Shown piece after piece: positions 7,977 to 17,652 of a stretch of DNA of 64,000 nucleotides. The position numbers were made by a program, and so were the translations under genes. How positions within the stretch are numbered: position 1 is the stretch's first letter; each line of letters opens with the position of its first letter. The DNA comes from Actinoplanes nipponensis (GTDB lineage Bacteria > Actinomycetota > Actinomycetes > Mycobacteriales > Micromonosporaceae): assembly GCF_016862275.1 (NCBI RefSeq), contig NZ_BOMQ01000084.1, positions 1 through 64,000 of the forward strand, read 5' to 3'. Under the pieces are notes generated by a model, which saw only the letters and a list, made by a program, of their open reading frames with translations, was not told the DNA's origin and searched no databases.

Positions 7977-10900
7977 TCAGGCCGGCGGCGGGGTGGCCGG
8001 GCGGCGCGGCATCTTCAGGACCTCGAACTGGTCCGTGTAGCCCCGCAACGCCCCGCTCTGCGGCTCGGCGGACGCCCGCGCCGGCTGCCCGGCCGGGGCG
8101 CCCTCCGGCGCCTCGTGCGCGCCGCCGCTCGAGTCGGGCGCCGCGTCGTCCGGCCCGACCAGCCCGTCCGGCTCGTCCGCCGCGTGCTTCGGCGTCTCGG
8201 CCGTCACCGGCGTGCCGCCGCGCTCCGCCGCCTTGCGCGCCCGGCGCTCCTGGCGCCGGTTGCGGCCCTTCAGCTTGGTGTTCTCCACCATCGTGTAGAG
8301 CGTCGGCACCAGCACCAGGGTCAGCAGCGTCGAACTCACCAGGCCGCCGATGACCACGATGGCCAGCGGCTGCGAGATGAAGCCGCCCTTCCCGGTCAGC
8401 CCGAGGGCCATCGGCAGCAGCGCGAAGATGGTCGCGATGGCCGTCATCAGGATGGGCCGCAGCCGGTGCCGGCCGCCCTCGACGACCGCCTCCTGCACGC
8501 CCATCCCGCCCTGGCGGTAGTGGTTGATCAGGTCCATCAGCACGATCGCGTTGGTGACCACGATGCCGACCAGCATCAGCACACCGATCAGGGCCGGTAC
8601 GCCCAGCGGGGTGCCCGTCGCGAGCAGCAGCGCGATCGCGCCGGTCGCGGCGAACGGGATGGAGATGAGCAGCAGCAGCGGCTGCAGCAGGCTGCGGAAC
8701 GTCGCCACCATGATCACGAAGACGATCGCGATCGCCGCCAGCACCGCCATCCCGAGGTCGGCGAACGCGTCCGCCTGGTCCTGGCTGACGCCACCGATCT
8801 CGTAGCTGGCCCCCGCCGGCAACTGCAGCGCGTCGAGCTTCTTCTTCAGCTCGGTGGTGGTCTGGCCGACGTTCGAGCCGGTCGCCGTGCCCTTGACCGT
8901 GACGCTGCGGTTGCCGTCGATCCGGGTGACCTCCTCCGGGCCGCCGACCTCGGCCACGTCGGCGACCGCGTCGAGCGCGACGGCCTGGCCGTTCGGCGTG
9001 GGCAGCGGCAGCTTGCGCAGCGCGTCGGCGTTGGCCGGCGGCGCGCCCAGCGCGACGACGACGTCCTGGCCGACCCCGTCGATGCTGATCTGCCCGGCCG
9101 GCGCGGAGCGGAACGCCCCGGCGACGGCCTGGCCGATCGTGGCCTCGGTGAGACCGCGCGCCGCGGCGGCGGCCCGGTCGACCTTGACGTCCAGCCGCGG
9201 GACGCTCGCCGCGAGCGTGCTGCTCACGTCGGTGACCTCGGGCGTCGCGGCCATCGCGTCCTGCACCTGCTTGGTCGCGGCGGTCAGCGCCTGCTGGTCG
9301 CTGGCCTGCACGACGACGGCCAGCGCGCTGCCGTCGAAGCCGGTGCCGCTGTCGGCGCCGACGGTGACCTCGCCGATGTCGGTCATGCCCTTGAACTGCT
9401 CACGCAGCTCGTCGGAGACGACGGCGGCGTCGGCGCCGTCGTTGAGGGCCACGTTGAAGCTGGCGCCGCTGGCCCCGCCGGAGCCGACGAACGGGTTGAA
9501 GTCGCCGTTGCCGACGGTCACCTGGTAGTGCTCGACGTCGTCGCGAGCGGCCAGCACGGCCTCGACCTTCTTGGCCGCCGCGTCCGTCGTCGCGAGGTTG
9601 GTGCCGACCGGCAGGTCCTGGGTGAGGTTGATCTGGTCCTGGCCGGACTCATCCAGGAAGTTGGTCTCGAGCCGGGTGGCCAGCCCGAGCGTGCCGATCA
9701 GGATCACCACGCCGATCGCCACCGTGCTCCAGCGGGTGATCCGGCTGCGGGTCACCCAGCGGATGATCGGCAGGTAGGCCCGCTGCAGCGGGCTGCGCAG
9801 CTCCTTCGCCTCGGCGGCCCGGCGGACCTCCTCGGACTCGGAGCCGCCGGCGGCGGGCCGGAGGAACCAGTACGCGAGCACCGGTACGACCGTGAGCGCC
9901 ACGAACAGCGAGGCGATCAGCGCGACCGTGACGGTGATGGCGAACGGGGCGAAGAGCTGCCCGACGAAGCCGCCGACGAGCGCGATCGGGGCGAACACGG
10001 CCACCGTGGTCAGCGTCGAGGCGGTGACCGCGCCGGCCACCTCCTTCACGCCGGACGTGATCGCGTGGACCTTCGTCTCGCCGTACCCCAGATGCCGTTT
10101 GATGTTCTCGAGCACGACGATGCTGTCGTCGACCACCCGGCCGACCGCGATGGTGAGCGCGCCCAGGGTGAGCAGGTTGAGCGAGTAGTCGCCGAGCTTG
10201 AGCGCGATCAGCGCGATGACCACCGACAGCGGGATGGAGACCGCGGTGACCAGCGTCGAGCGCACCGACAGCAGGAACACCAGGATGACGATCACGGCCA
10301 TGATCAGGCCGAGCAGGCCCTCAGTGGTCAGGCTCTCGATCGACTTCTCGACGAACGGGGCCTGGTCGGTGATGACGGTCAGGGTGGCGTTCGAGGACCG
10401 CTCCAGCTCGGCGATCTTGTCGCGCACCTCGTGCGAGATGTTGACCGGGTTGCCGTCGGGCGACGCGGTGACCGCGATGCCCAGGCTCTCGACGCCGTCC
10501 GTGCGGGTGAACGACGTGGCCGCGGCCAGCTGCGGGGTGACCGAGGCGATGGACTCCAGCTTGACCGGGCCCTTGCTGCCGGTCAGGTAGAGGCCCTTCA
10601 GCTCGTCGACCGAGGTGATCGGCGAGCCGACCTGCACGCTCAGCGAGCGGGTGCCGTCGGAGACCGCGCCGGCCGGGATGGAGATGCCGTTGGCCTGCAG
10701 CACGGTGGTGATCGACCGCGGGTCGACGCCCGCGGCGCCGAGCTTGGCGGGATCGGGGGTGATCACGATCTGCTGGTCGCGGGTGCCGGTGACGGCCACC
10801 TCGCGGACGCCCTCGATCGCGTTGAGCTCGGGCACGACGACCTGCTGGAGCCGGTTGGCCAGCGCGGCCTGGTCCTTGCCGCCGTCGGAGGCGGCCAGGA

Positions 10901-11318
10901 TGATCGCCGGGATGTCGTCGGTGCTGCCGGCGAAGATGGTCGGCTCGACGTCGTCGGGCAGCGTCGGCTGGATCCGGTTGACCGAGGTGGTCAGCTGGTT
11001 GACCGCGTTGTCGAGGTCGGTGCCGAACTCGAAGAGGACCTGGATGGTGGCCGAGCCCTCACGGGTGGTGGAGGTGATCGTGTCCAGGCCGTCGGCGCCC
11101 TTCACGGCGTCCTCGATCGGCTTGGTGACCTGCTGTTCCATGATCTCCGGGCTGGCGCCCGGCAGGACCACGCCGATGAACGCGCCCGGGAACTCGAGCG
11201 ACGGCAAGAGCTGCTGCTTGAGGGTCGGCACCGTGTAGATGCCGAAACCGGTGATCACCACCGCGATGAGGGCGACGAGCCCCCGGTTGGCGAGACTGAG
11301 CCTGGTCAGAAACGACAT
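7977..11318 (-). CDS. RND-family efflux transporter (HAE1/AcrB type)
   Basis: Proton-driven export pump of 1113 residues. Features in order: TM1 at about 13-31, a long periplasmic-type porter domain (VLPGASPEIMEQQVTKPIED), a block of six TM segments with the proton-relay motif GRVVDDSIVVLENI, a second porter domain, and a second TM block (GIVVTNAIVLMDLINH). The extended C-terminal tail of about 90 residues is Lys/Arg-rich and then Ala/Pro/Gly-rich. No membrane-fusion or TolC partner is adjacent, as expected for an organism without a classic outer membrane. A MarR gene is divergent, with a palindrome between them, so repression by that MarR is likely. Confidence 0.93.
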   Translation of the reverse strand: MSFLTRLSLANRGLVALIAVVITGFGIYTVPTLKQQLLPSLEFPGAFIGVVLPGASPEIMEQQVTKPIEDAVKGADGLDTITSTTREGSATIQVLFEFGTDLDNAVNQLTTSVNRIQPTLPDDVEPTIFAGSTDDIPAIILAASDGGKDQAALANRLQQVVVPELNAIEGVREVAVTGTRDQQIVITPDPAKLGAAGVDPRSITTVLQANGISIPAGAVSDGTRSLSVQVGSPITSVDELKGLYLTGSKGPVKLESIASVTPQLAAATSFTRTDGVESLGIAVTASPDGNPVNISHEVRDKIAELERSSNATLTVITDQAPFVEKSIESLTTEGLLGLIMAVIVILVFLLSVRSTLVTAVSIPLSVVIALIALKLGDYSLNLLTLGALTIAVGRVVDDSIVVLENIKRHLGYGETKVHAITSGVKEVAGAVTASTLTTVAVFAPIALVGGFVGQLFAPFAITVTVALIASLFVALTVVPVLAYWFLRPAAGGSESEEVRRAAEAKELRSPLQRAYLPIIRWVTRSRITRWSTVAIGVVILIGTLGLATRLETNFLDESGQDQINLTQDLPVGTNLATTDAAAKKVEAVLAARDDVEHYQVTVGNGDFNPFVGSGGASGASFNVALNDGADAAVVSDELREQFKGMTDIGEVTVGADSGTGFDGSALAVVVQASDQQALTAATKQVQDAMAATPEVTDVSSTLAASVPRLDVKVDRAAAAARGLTEATIGQAVAGAFRSAPAGQISIDGVGQDVVVALGAPPANADALRKLPLPTPNGQAVALDAVADVAEVGGPEEVTRIDGNRSVTVKGTATGSNVGQTTTELKKKLDALQLPAGASYEIGGVSQDQADAFADLGMAVLAAIAIVFVIMVATFRSLLQPLLLLISIPFAATGAIALLLATGTPLGVPALIGVLMLVGIVVTNAIVLMDLINHYRQGGMGVQEAVVEGGRHRLRPILMTAIATIFALLPMALGLTGKGGFISQPLAIVVIGGLVSSTLLTLVLVPTLYTMVENTKLKGRNRRQERRARKAAERGGTPVTAETPKHAADEPDGLVGPDDAAPDSSGGAHEAPEGAPAGQPARASAEPQSGALRGYTDQFEVLKMPRRPATPPPA

Positions 11319-11343
11319 CTGCTCCCCCGTGAAAGTTCGGCTT

Positions 11344-11372
11344 AGGCATATAGTTTGCCCGACGCGAACAAA
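11344..11372. promoter_or_regulatory. Candidate MarR operator in RND/MarR divergent promoter
   Basis: TTTG-CCCGACGCGAA-CAAA at 11354-11372 is a palindrome (outer TTTG/CAAA plus inner CG/CG). For the RND gene a -10-like TATATG lies at 11349-11344 on the minus strand, so the palindrome would sit over the -35/-10 spacer. A regulator binding here could control both directions. Confidence 0.5.
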
Positions 11373-11454
11373 TGGTTATCGCCGGGGTCCGCTGATAGCG
11401 TCCCGTCACGTAACGGACGCGCTCCGGCCACCGGCGCGCAACACTGGAGGTGCG

Positions 11455-11985
11455 GTGGCCGGGAACGAACGACTCATCGCTGACATCATGGCCGCCCAGC
11501 AGCGGCTCCAGCACCTGTTCGCCTATGACCGCTCGGACCCGCTCTTCGCGTCGCAGCTGACCATGCCGCAGCTCAAGATCCTGCTGCTGCTGTACCGGCT
11601 GGGTGACACGTCCGGGCGCGAGCTGGCCGGGCTGATGGGCGTCAGCCTGGCCACGATGAGCGGCATGGTCGACCGCCTGGTGGCGCACGACCTGGTCACC
11701 CGGGCCGAGGACCGGCACGACCGGCGGGTCCGCCGGATCGCGCTGAGCCGCACCGGCAAGGAGATGATCGGCAACATCATCACGGCCGGGACGGAGAAGC
11801 AGGCCCGGCTGCTGGGCCGGCTGACCGACGCGGAGCTGCGCACGGTCGCGGAGGCGATGCGGGCGCTGGTCCGGGTCGCGGGCGAGGACGCCGAGCTGAG
11901 CGGGGACGAACCGTGCGCCGCGGCGGCCCGGGCGCAGGACGCAGCCCCCGGGGCGGCCCCGGTAGAGGACCCGGCCTCGGCCTGA
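11455..11985 (+). CDS. MarR-family transcriptional regulator
   Basis: Winged-helix DNA-binding repressor, 176 residues. The core runs from about residue 25 to 125: LTMPQLKILLLLYRLGDTSGRELAGLMGVSLATMSGMVDRLVAHDLVTR is the helix-turn-helix (recognition helix around SLATMSGMVDRL), followed by the wing DRHDRRVRRIALSRTG. The last about 40 residues are Ala/Pro-rich and probably disordered. The GTG start was chosen because GGAGG lies 4 bases upstream and the preceding in-frame sequence has no HTH-family similarity. Divergent from the RND pump, so its likely job is sensing a pump substrate and derepressing export. Confidence 0.9.
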   Translation: MAGNERLIADIMAAQQRLQHLFAYDRSDPLFASQLTMPQLKILLLLYRLGDTSGRELAGLMGVSLATMSGMVDRLVAHDLVTRAEDRHDRRVRRIALSRTGKEMIGNIITAGTEKQARLLGRLTDAELRTVAEAMRALVRVAGEDAELSGDEPCAAAARAQDAAPGAAPVEDPASA

Positions 11986-12040
11986 TCACCACCGCCCGGC
12001 GGGGCCGGCCTCGGCCTGACCACCACCACCGCCGGCGGGC
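11971..12040. repeat. Two-copy ~35-bp tandem repeat at marR 3' end
   Basis: CCGGCCTCGGCCTGA-YCACCACC occurs at 11971 and again at 12005. The first copy encodes the MarR C-terminus and stop codon; the second lies in the convergent gap before thrC. It is probably a local duplication. Confidence 0.7.
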
Positions 12041-12067
12041 CGGCCGGGCCGGGCCGTCAGGGCCGGG

Positions 12068-13117
12068 TCAGGCCAGGTCGAGGGCCTGGGCGGCGGCCAT
12101 GACGTCGTTCATGATCGTGGTCGGCGACGGGGCGGTGCTGATCGCCCACTCCGGGTCCTTGAGCCCGTGCCCGGTCACCGTGCACACCACCGTGCTGCCG
12201 GCCGGGATCATCCCCGCCTCCGCCTGCTGAAGCAGCCCGGCCACGCTGGCCGCGCTGCCCAGCTCGACGAACACGCCGACCTCGCGGGCCAGCAGCCGGT
12301 ACGCCGTCAGGATCTCCCGGTCGGTCACCGCCGAGATGAGCCCGCCCGAGCTGTCCCGCGCGTCGAGCGCCTTGGTCCAGCTCGCCGGGTTGCCGATGCG
12401 GATCGCGGTGGCGATGGTCGACGGCTCCGGCACCACCTGGCCGTTGACGATCGGGGCGGCGCCGGAGGCCTGGAAGCCGTACATCTTGGGCACGATCTTG
12501 CTGTTGCCCGCCGCCTGGTCCTCCTGGTAGCCCATCCAGTACGCGGAGATGTTGCCCGCGTTGCCGACCGGCAGGCAGTGGATGTCGGGCGCGCTGCCCA
12601 GCGCCTCGACGATCTCGAAGGCGGCCGTCTTCTGCCCGTGCAGGCGGAAGATGTTGACCGAGTTGACCAGCGACACCGGGAAGTCCTGGGACAGCTTGGA
12701 GGCGAGCGCCAGGCAGTCGTCGAAGTTGCCGTTGACCTGGAGCAGCTTGGCCCCGTGGACCAGCGCCTGGGCCAGCTTGCCGAGCGCGATCTTGCCCTGT
12801 GGGACGAGCACCGCGCAGGTCAGCCCGGCCCGGGCGGCATACGCGGCCGCGGACGCGCTGGTGTTGCCGGTCGAGGCGCAGATGATCGCCTTCGACCCCT
12901 CCTCGACCGCCTTGGACACGGCCATGGTCATGCCGCGGTCCTTGAAGGAGCCGGTCGGGTTGGCCCCCTCGACCTTGAGGTACACGTCGGCGCCCGTACG
13001 CCGGGAGAGCACCGGCGCCGGCACGAGCGGCGTGTTCCCCTCGTGCAAAGTGATCACGGGCGTGGCTTCGGAGACCGGCAGCCTGTCCCGGTACGCCTCG
13101 ATCAAACCCCGCCACAT
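12068..13117 (-). CDS. thrC: Threonine synthase
   Basis: PLP enzyme converting O-phosphohomoserine to L-threonine. The 349-residue protein is the short form typical of actinobacteria. The PLP lysine is Lys59 in [11 protein letters not shown]; the serine/threonine-rich substrate loop [18 protein letters not shown] and the phosphate-binding region [13 protein letters not shown] are intact. It lies 79 bp downstream of hom on the same strand, consistent with an argS-lysA-hom-thrC operon. thrB, which normally follows, is displaced to 4364-5299. Confidence 0.97.
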   Translation of the reverse strand: MWRGLIEAYRDRLPVSEATPVITLHEGNTPLVPAPVLSRRTGADVYLKVEGANPTGSFKDRGMTMAVSKAVEEGSKAIICASTGNTSASAAAYAARAGLTCAVLVPQGKIALGKLAQALVHGAKLLQVNGNFDDCLALASKLSQDFPVSLVNSVNIFRLHGQKTAAFEIVEALGSAPDIHCLPVGNAGNISAYWMGYQEDQAAGNSKIVPKMYGFQASGAAPIVNGQVVPEPSTIATAIRIGNPASWTKALDARDSSGGLISAVTDREILTAYRLLAREVGVFVELGSAASVAGLLQQAEAGMIPAGSTVVCTVTGHGLKDPEWAISTAPSPTTIMNDVMAAAQALDLA

Positions 13118-13196
13118 GGCCCTGCCCCTTCGTCGTCAACTGTGCCAGCATGCCGTACGTACCCGAATAGCGGGACCGACCGTCCACGACTCGGGA

Positions 13197-14501
13197 TCAG
13201 GCGCCGCCCTCGACGCGCAGCACGCTGGCGATCGAGCGGACGATGTCGAGCGCCCGCAGATCCTCCACCGTGGCCGCCAGGTTCGCATCCGGCGCGCCGT
13301 GGGTCACGATCACCAGGGTGGCGTCGTCCTCCCGGCCGGACTGGCGGACCGTCGCGATCGACACCTCGTGCTGGGCGAAGACGCCCGCCACGGTGGCCAG
13401 CACGCCCTGACGGTCGGCCACGTCGAGGCTGATGTGGTAGCGGGTGACCGACTCGCCGATCGGCCGGATCGGCAGGTGGGCGTACGAGCTCTCGCTGGGC
13501 GCGCGGGTGCCGGAGAGGCGGTTGCGGGCCGCCGCCACGATGTCGCCGAGCACGGCGCTGGCGGTGGGCGTACCCCCGGCTCCCCGGCCGTAGAACATCA
13601 GCTGCCCCGCGGCCTCGGCCTCGACGAAGACCGCGTTGAAGGCGTCGCCGACGCCGGCCAGCGGGTGGCTGCGCGGGATCATCGCCGGGTGCACCCGGAC
13701 GCTGACCGAGTCGGTGCCGGCCGAGTCCGGGCCGCGCTGGGCGATGCACAGCAGCTTGATCGTGCAGCCCATCTCCTTGGCGCTGGCCATGTCCGCGGCC
13801 GTCACGCCGGTCATGCCCTCGCGGAACACGTCCGCGGCGGTGACCCGGGTGTGGAACGCGAGCGAGGCCAGGATGGCGGCCTTGGCCGCGGCGTCGAAGC
13901 CCTCGACGTCGGCGGTCGGGTCGGCCTCGGCGTACCCCAGCTCGGTGGCCTCGTCCAGCGCCTCGCCGAAGCCGGCCCCGGTGGCGTCCATCGACGACAG
14001 GATGAAGTTGGTCGTGCCGTTCACGATGCCGGTGACCCGGGTCACCCTGTCGCCGTGCAGCGACTCGCGCAGCGGGCGCAGCAGCGGGATCGCGCCGGCC
14101 ACGGCGGCCTCGTAGTACAGGTCGGCGCCGCCCTCGGCGGCGGCGTCGTGCAGGGTGGCGCCGTCCTCGGCCAGCAGCGCCTTGTTCGCCGTGACCACGC
14201 TCTTGCCGGCCCGCAGCGCCTCGGTGAGCCAGGAGCGGGCGGGCTCGATGCCGCCCACCACCTCGATGACCACGTCGACGTCGTCGCGTTTGACCAGGCC
14301 GAGCGCGTCGGTGGTGAACAGCGCCGGATCGATGTCGCTGCCGCGCTGCCGGCCCGGGCGGCGCACCGCGATGCCGACGAGCTCCAGCGGGGCGCCGATC
14401 CGGGCCGTCAGGTCGGCCGACTGCTCGTGCAGCAGGCGTACGACCTCGGTGCCGACCGTGCCGCAGCCGAGCAGCGCCAACCGAACCTTGTCAGAACTCA
14501 T
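13197..14501 (-). CDS. hom: Homoserine dehydrogenase
   Basis: Reduces aspartate semialdehyde to homoserine with NAD(P)H, the branch point to threonine and methionine. The 434-residue protein has an N-terminal Rossmann fold (LALLGCGTVGTEV, residues 8-20), the catalytic domain (GIVNGTTNFILSSM; a PTADVEGFDAAAKAAILA stretch) and a C-terminal ACT domain (YHISLDVADRQGVLATVAGVF, from about 355) expected to mediate feedback inhibition by threonine. Its start overlaps the lysA stop by 4 bases (ATGA), so translation is probably coupled. Confidence 0.97.
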   Translation of the reverse strand: MSSDKVRLALLGCGTVGTEVVRLLHEQSADLTARIGAPLELVGIAVRRPGRQRGSDIDPALFTTDALGLVKRDDVDVVIEVVGGIEPARSWLTEALRAGKSVVTANKALLAEDGATLHDAAAEGGADLYYEAAVAGAIPLLRPLRESLHGDRVTRVTGIVNGTTNFILSSMDATGAGFGEALDEATELGYAEADPTADVEGFDAAAKAAILASLAFHTRVTAADVFREGMTGVTAADMASAKEMGCTIKLLCIAQRGPDSAGTDSVSVRVHPAMIPRSHPLAGVGDAFNAVFVEAEAAGQLMFYGRGAGGTPTASAVLGDIVAAARNRLSGTRAPSESSYAHLPIRPIGESVTRYHISLDVADRQGVLATVAGVFAQHEVSIATVRQSGREDDATLVIVTHGAPDANLAATVEDLRALDIVRSIASVLRVEGGA

Positions 14502-15883
14502 CCCACATCCAATGCGAGCAGATCATCTTCGGTCTCCCGGCGGACGATCACGCGAGACGCGCCGTCGCGCACGGCGACCACCGGCGGCCGGGGCACGTGG
14601 TTGTAATTGCTGGCCATGCTCCGGCAGTACGCGCCCGTACCCGGCACCGCGAGAAGATCTCCGGGCTGCACGTCGGCGGGCAGGAATTCATCCTTCACGA
14701 CAATGTCCCCGGATTCACAATGCTTTCCCACGACGCGGGCGAGCAGCGGGGGCGCGTCGGACTTGCGACCGGCCAGCGTGGCCGAGTACGAGGCGTCGTA
14801 GAGGGCGGTGCGGATGTTGTCGCTCATCCCGCCGTCCACGCTCACGTACGTCCGGATGCCGTCGACGTCCTTGACCGTGCCCACCTCGTACAGGGTGAAC
14901 ACGGCCGGTCCGACGATGGCCCGGCCGGGCTCGATCGACAGCTTGGGCCGGCGGAGATTCTCGGCCGCGCACTCGGCGTCGACGATCTTGTTGATCCGCT
15001 TGGCCAGGTCGCCGGCCGGCGACGGGTCGTCCTGGGTCGTGTAGGCGATGCCGAACCCGCCGCCCAGGTCGAGCTCCGCCAGCTCCACCCCGCGCGCGTC
15101 GCGGATCTGCGCCTGCAGCTCCAGCACCCGGCGGGTGGCCACCTCGAAGCCGGAGGTGTCGAAGATCTGCGAGCCGATGTGCGAGTGCAGCCCGTGCAGG
15201 TCGAGCACGCCCTCGTCGAGCACCCGGATCGCCGCCTCGAACGCGGCCCCGCCGGCCAGCGAGAAACCGAACTTCTGGTCCTCGTGCGCGGTCGCGATGA
15301 ACTCGTGGGTGTGCGCCTCGACGCCGACGGTGACCCGGATCAGCACCTTGGGCCGCTTGCCGCTCTCCCGGGCCAGCGCGGTCAGCCGGTCGATCTCCTG
15401 GAACGAGTCCAGGATGATCCGGCCGACGCCCGCGTCCAGCGCCCGGGTCAGCTCGGAGACCGACTTGTTGTTGCCGTGGAAGCCCATCCGCTCGGCCGGG
15501 AAGCCCGCCGCCAGCGCGACGGCCAGCTCACCGCCGGAACAGACGTCCAGGAAGAGGCCCTCCTCGTCGATGACCTTGACGACCGCCTTGCAGAGGAACG
15601 ACTTGCCCGCGTAGTAGACGTCCGCCCCGGCGAAGGCGGCCGCGAAATCGCGGCAGCGCGAGCGCAGGTCGTCCTCGTCCAACAGGTACGCCGGAGTGCC
15701 GTGCTCCGCGGCCAGGTCGAGCACGCTCGCCCCGCCGATCTCCAGCGCCCCGGCCTCGGCGCGGCGCACGGTCCGCGGCCACAGCTGCGGGACCAGCGCG
15801 TTCACATCCTGCGGGGGCCGCAGCCACGCCGGTCCCCGGTTGCCGATGTCGCCGTGCAGCGCCCCGGCCTCATGTGCCCGCAT
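14498..15883 (-). CDS. lysA: Diaminopimelate decarboxylase
   Basis: PLP enzyme making L-lysine from meso-diaminopimelate, the last lysine step. 461 residues with an alanine-racemase-type fold III barrel: PLP lysine Lys94 in VYYAGKSFLCKA, His-Ser substrate motif LHGLHSHIGSQIF, glycine-rich phosphate loop LDLGGGFGI, IEPGRAIVG, and the catalytic cysteine region CESGDI followed by PGTGAYCRSM. Two bases downstream of argS and overlapping hom, so it sits inside a tight operon. Confidence 0.97.
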   Translation of the reverse strand: MRAHEAGALHGDIGNRGPAWLRPPQDVNALVPQLWPRTVRRAEAGALEIGGASVLDLAAEHGTPAYLLDEDDLRSRCRDFAAAFAGADVYYAGKSFLCKAVVKVIDEEGLFLDVCSGGELAVALAAGFPAERMGFHGNNKSVSELTRALDAGVGRIILDSFQEIDRLTALARESGKRPKVLIRVTVGVEAHTHEFIATAHEDQKFGFSLAGGAAFEAAIRVLDEGVLDLHGLHSHIGSQIFDTSGFEVATRRVLELQAQIRDARGVELAELDLGGGFGIAYTTQDDPSPAGDLAKRINKIVDAECAAENLRRPKLSIEPGRAIVGPAVFTLYEVGTVKDVDGIRTYVSVDGGMSDNIRTALYDASYSATLAGRKSDAPPLLARVVGKHCESGDIVVKDEFLPADVQPGDLLAVPGTGAYCRSMASNYNHVPRPPVVAVRDGASRVIVRRETEDDLLALDVG

Positions 15884-15885
15884 GA

Positions 15886-17556
15886 CTACATCCTCTCGGG
15901 GGCGGAGACGCCCAGCAGTGCCAAACCGTTCGCGATCACCGTTCGGGTGGCGTCATTCAGCCACAGGCGGGCCCGGTTGGCCGGGCCGATCGGCTCGTCG
16001 CCCTTCGGCAGGATCCGGCAGGCCGGCTCGTCGTAGAACCGGTGGTAGGCCCCCGCGACCTCCTCCAGGTAGCGGGCGACGCGGTGCGGCTCCCGCAGCT
16101 CGGCCGCGCTCGCGACCACGGCCGGATACTCGCCGAGGGCCTTGAGCAGGTCGTTCTCCTTCTCGTGGGCCAGCAGCTCCGGGTGGAAGTCGGCGGCGTC
16201 ACCGCGGGTCAGCCCGACCGCCTCGGCCTGCCGCGCGGCGCTCGCCGTGCGGGCCGCGACGTACTGGACGTAGTACACCGGGTTGTCCCTGGACGCCCGG
16301 GTCCACAGGGCGATGTCGATGTCGATGGGCGAGTCCGAGGAGTAGCGCGCGAGGGCGTACCGGGTGGCGTCGACGCCGAGGGCGTCCACGAAGTCCTCCA
16401 GGGTGATCACCGTGCCGGCGCGCTTGCTCATCCGCAGCGGCTCGCCGTCGCGGACCAGGTTGACCAGCTGGCCGATGAGGATCTCCAGGTTGGTCTCCGG
16501 GTCGTCGCCGAAGCACGCGGCCATCGCCTTCATCCGGCCGATGTAGCCGTGGTGGTCGGCGCCCAGCATGATCACGACCCGGTCGAAGCCGCGCTTGCGC
16601 TTGTCCAGGTAGTAGGCGCAGTCCGCGGCGAAGTAGGTCCAGTCGCCGTCCGACTTGCGCAGCACCCGGTCCTTGTCGTCGCCGAAGTCGGTGGTCCGCA
16701 GCCAGGTGGCGCCGTCCCGCTCGTCGATGTGCCCCTGCTCGCGCAGCCGGTCCAGGGCCTCCTGCAGCTCACCCCGGTCGTGCAGGTCCTTCTCGTTGAA
16801 GTACGTGTCGAAGTGCACGCCGAACTCGTCCAGCGACTGCCGGATCTCGGCGAACATCAGCTTGACGCCCTCGACCCGGAACACCTCGAGCGCCTCGTCC
16901 CGGCCCAGCTTGAGCGCGTCCGGGGCCGCGGCCAGCACCGCGGTGGCGATCTCCGCGATGTACGCGCCGCCGTAGCCGTCCTCCGGCGCCGGCTCGCCCT
17001 GGGCCGCGGCGTACAGCGAGCGGGCGAACCGGTCGATCTGCGAGCCGGCGTCGTTGAAGTAGTACTCCGTGCCGACGTCGGCGCCCGCGGCCCGCAGCAG
17101 CCGGGACAGGGCGTCACCGACAGCCGCCCAGCGCACCCCGCCGATGTGCACGGGGCCGGTGGGGTTGGCCGAGACGAACTCCAGGTTGATCCGCTGGCCG
17201 GCCAGGCGGTCGGTGCGGCCGTACTCCTGACCCGCCAGCACCACGTCGCGCGCCAGCACCCCGGCGGCGGCCGCGTCCAGCCGGATGTTGAGGAAGCCCG
17301 GCCCGGCGATCTCCACCGACTTGATGCCGGGACGGCTGCTGAGCTCGTCGGCGAGCGCCGCGGCCAGCTCACGCGGCGCGACACCGGCCTTCCTGGCGAG
17401 CTGCATGGCCATGGTCGACGCGTAGTCGCCGTGCTCGGGATTACGGGGTCGCTCCACCGTCGTGGTCTCCGGCAGCAGGGAGACATCCAGGCCGCGGGTG
17501 ACGAATACGGCACGCGCAGCTGTGAGAACGGTGGAAGCGAGGTCAGCGGGAGTCAC
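15886..17556 (-). CDS. argS: Arginyl-tRNA synthetase
   Basis: Class I aminoacyl-tRNA synthetase charging tRNA-Arg. 556 residues: N-terminal Add-1 domain, HIGH-type signature [11 protein letters not shown] around 130-140, KMSKS-type loop [15 protein letters not shown], and a C-terminal anticodon-binding helical domain ([15 protein letters not shown]). First gene of the minus-strand argS-lysA-hom-thrC operon, and divergent from the DUF3105 gene. A tRNA-Arg gene lies 1.6 kb away, probably by coincidence of local order. Confidence 0.97.
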   Translation of the reverse strand: MTPADLASTVLTAARAVFVTRGLDVSLLPETTTVERPRNPEHGDYASTMAMQLARKAGVAPRELAAALADELSSRPGIKSVEIAGPGFLNIRLDAAAAGVLARDVVLAGQEYGRTDRLAGQRINLEFVSANPTGPVHIGGVRWAAVGDALSRLLRAAGADVGTEYYFNDAGSQIDRFARSLYAAAQGEPAPEDGYGGAYIAEIATAVLAAAPDALKLGRDEALEVFRVEGVKLMFAEIRQSLDEFGVHFDTYFNEKDLHDRGELQEALDRLREQGHIDERDGATWLRTTDFGDDKDRVLRKSDGDWTYFAADCAYYLDKRKRGFDRVVIMLGADHHGYIGRMKAMAACFGDDPETNLEILIGQLVNLVRDGEPLRMSKRAGTVITLEDFVDALGVDATRYALARYSSDSPIDIDIALWTRASRDNPVYYVQYVAARTASAARQAEAVGLTRGDAADFHPELLAHEKENDLLKALGEYPAVVASAAELREPHRVARYLEEVAGAYHRFYDEPACRILPKGDEPIGPANRARLWLNDATRTVIANGLALLGVSAPERM

Positions 17557-17652
17557 TGAGCCATGCTATCCGGGTAGACTTTGCCGCCCGGCGGCGTACC
17601 GGGGCCTGCTCGCGGGCCCGGCCCGACCTTTCCATCGGATTGACGAGGAACG

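Noticed and set aside
6306-11345. Very long open frame (about 1679 codons) on the plus strand
   Set aside because: It is antisense to the well-supported RND and MFS genes, its translation is Arg/Gly/Ala/Asp-rich without domains, and it is a by-product of high-GC third positions.
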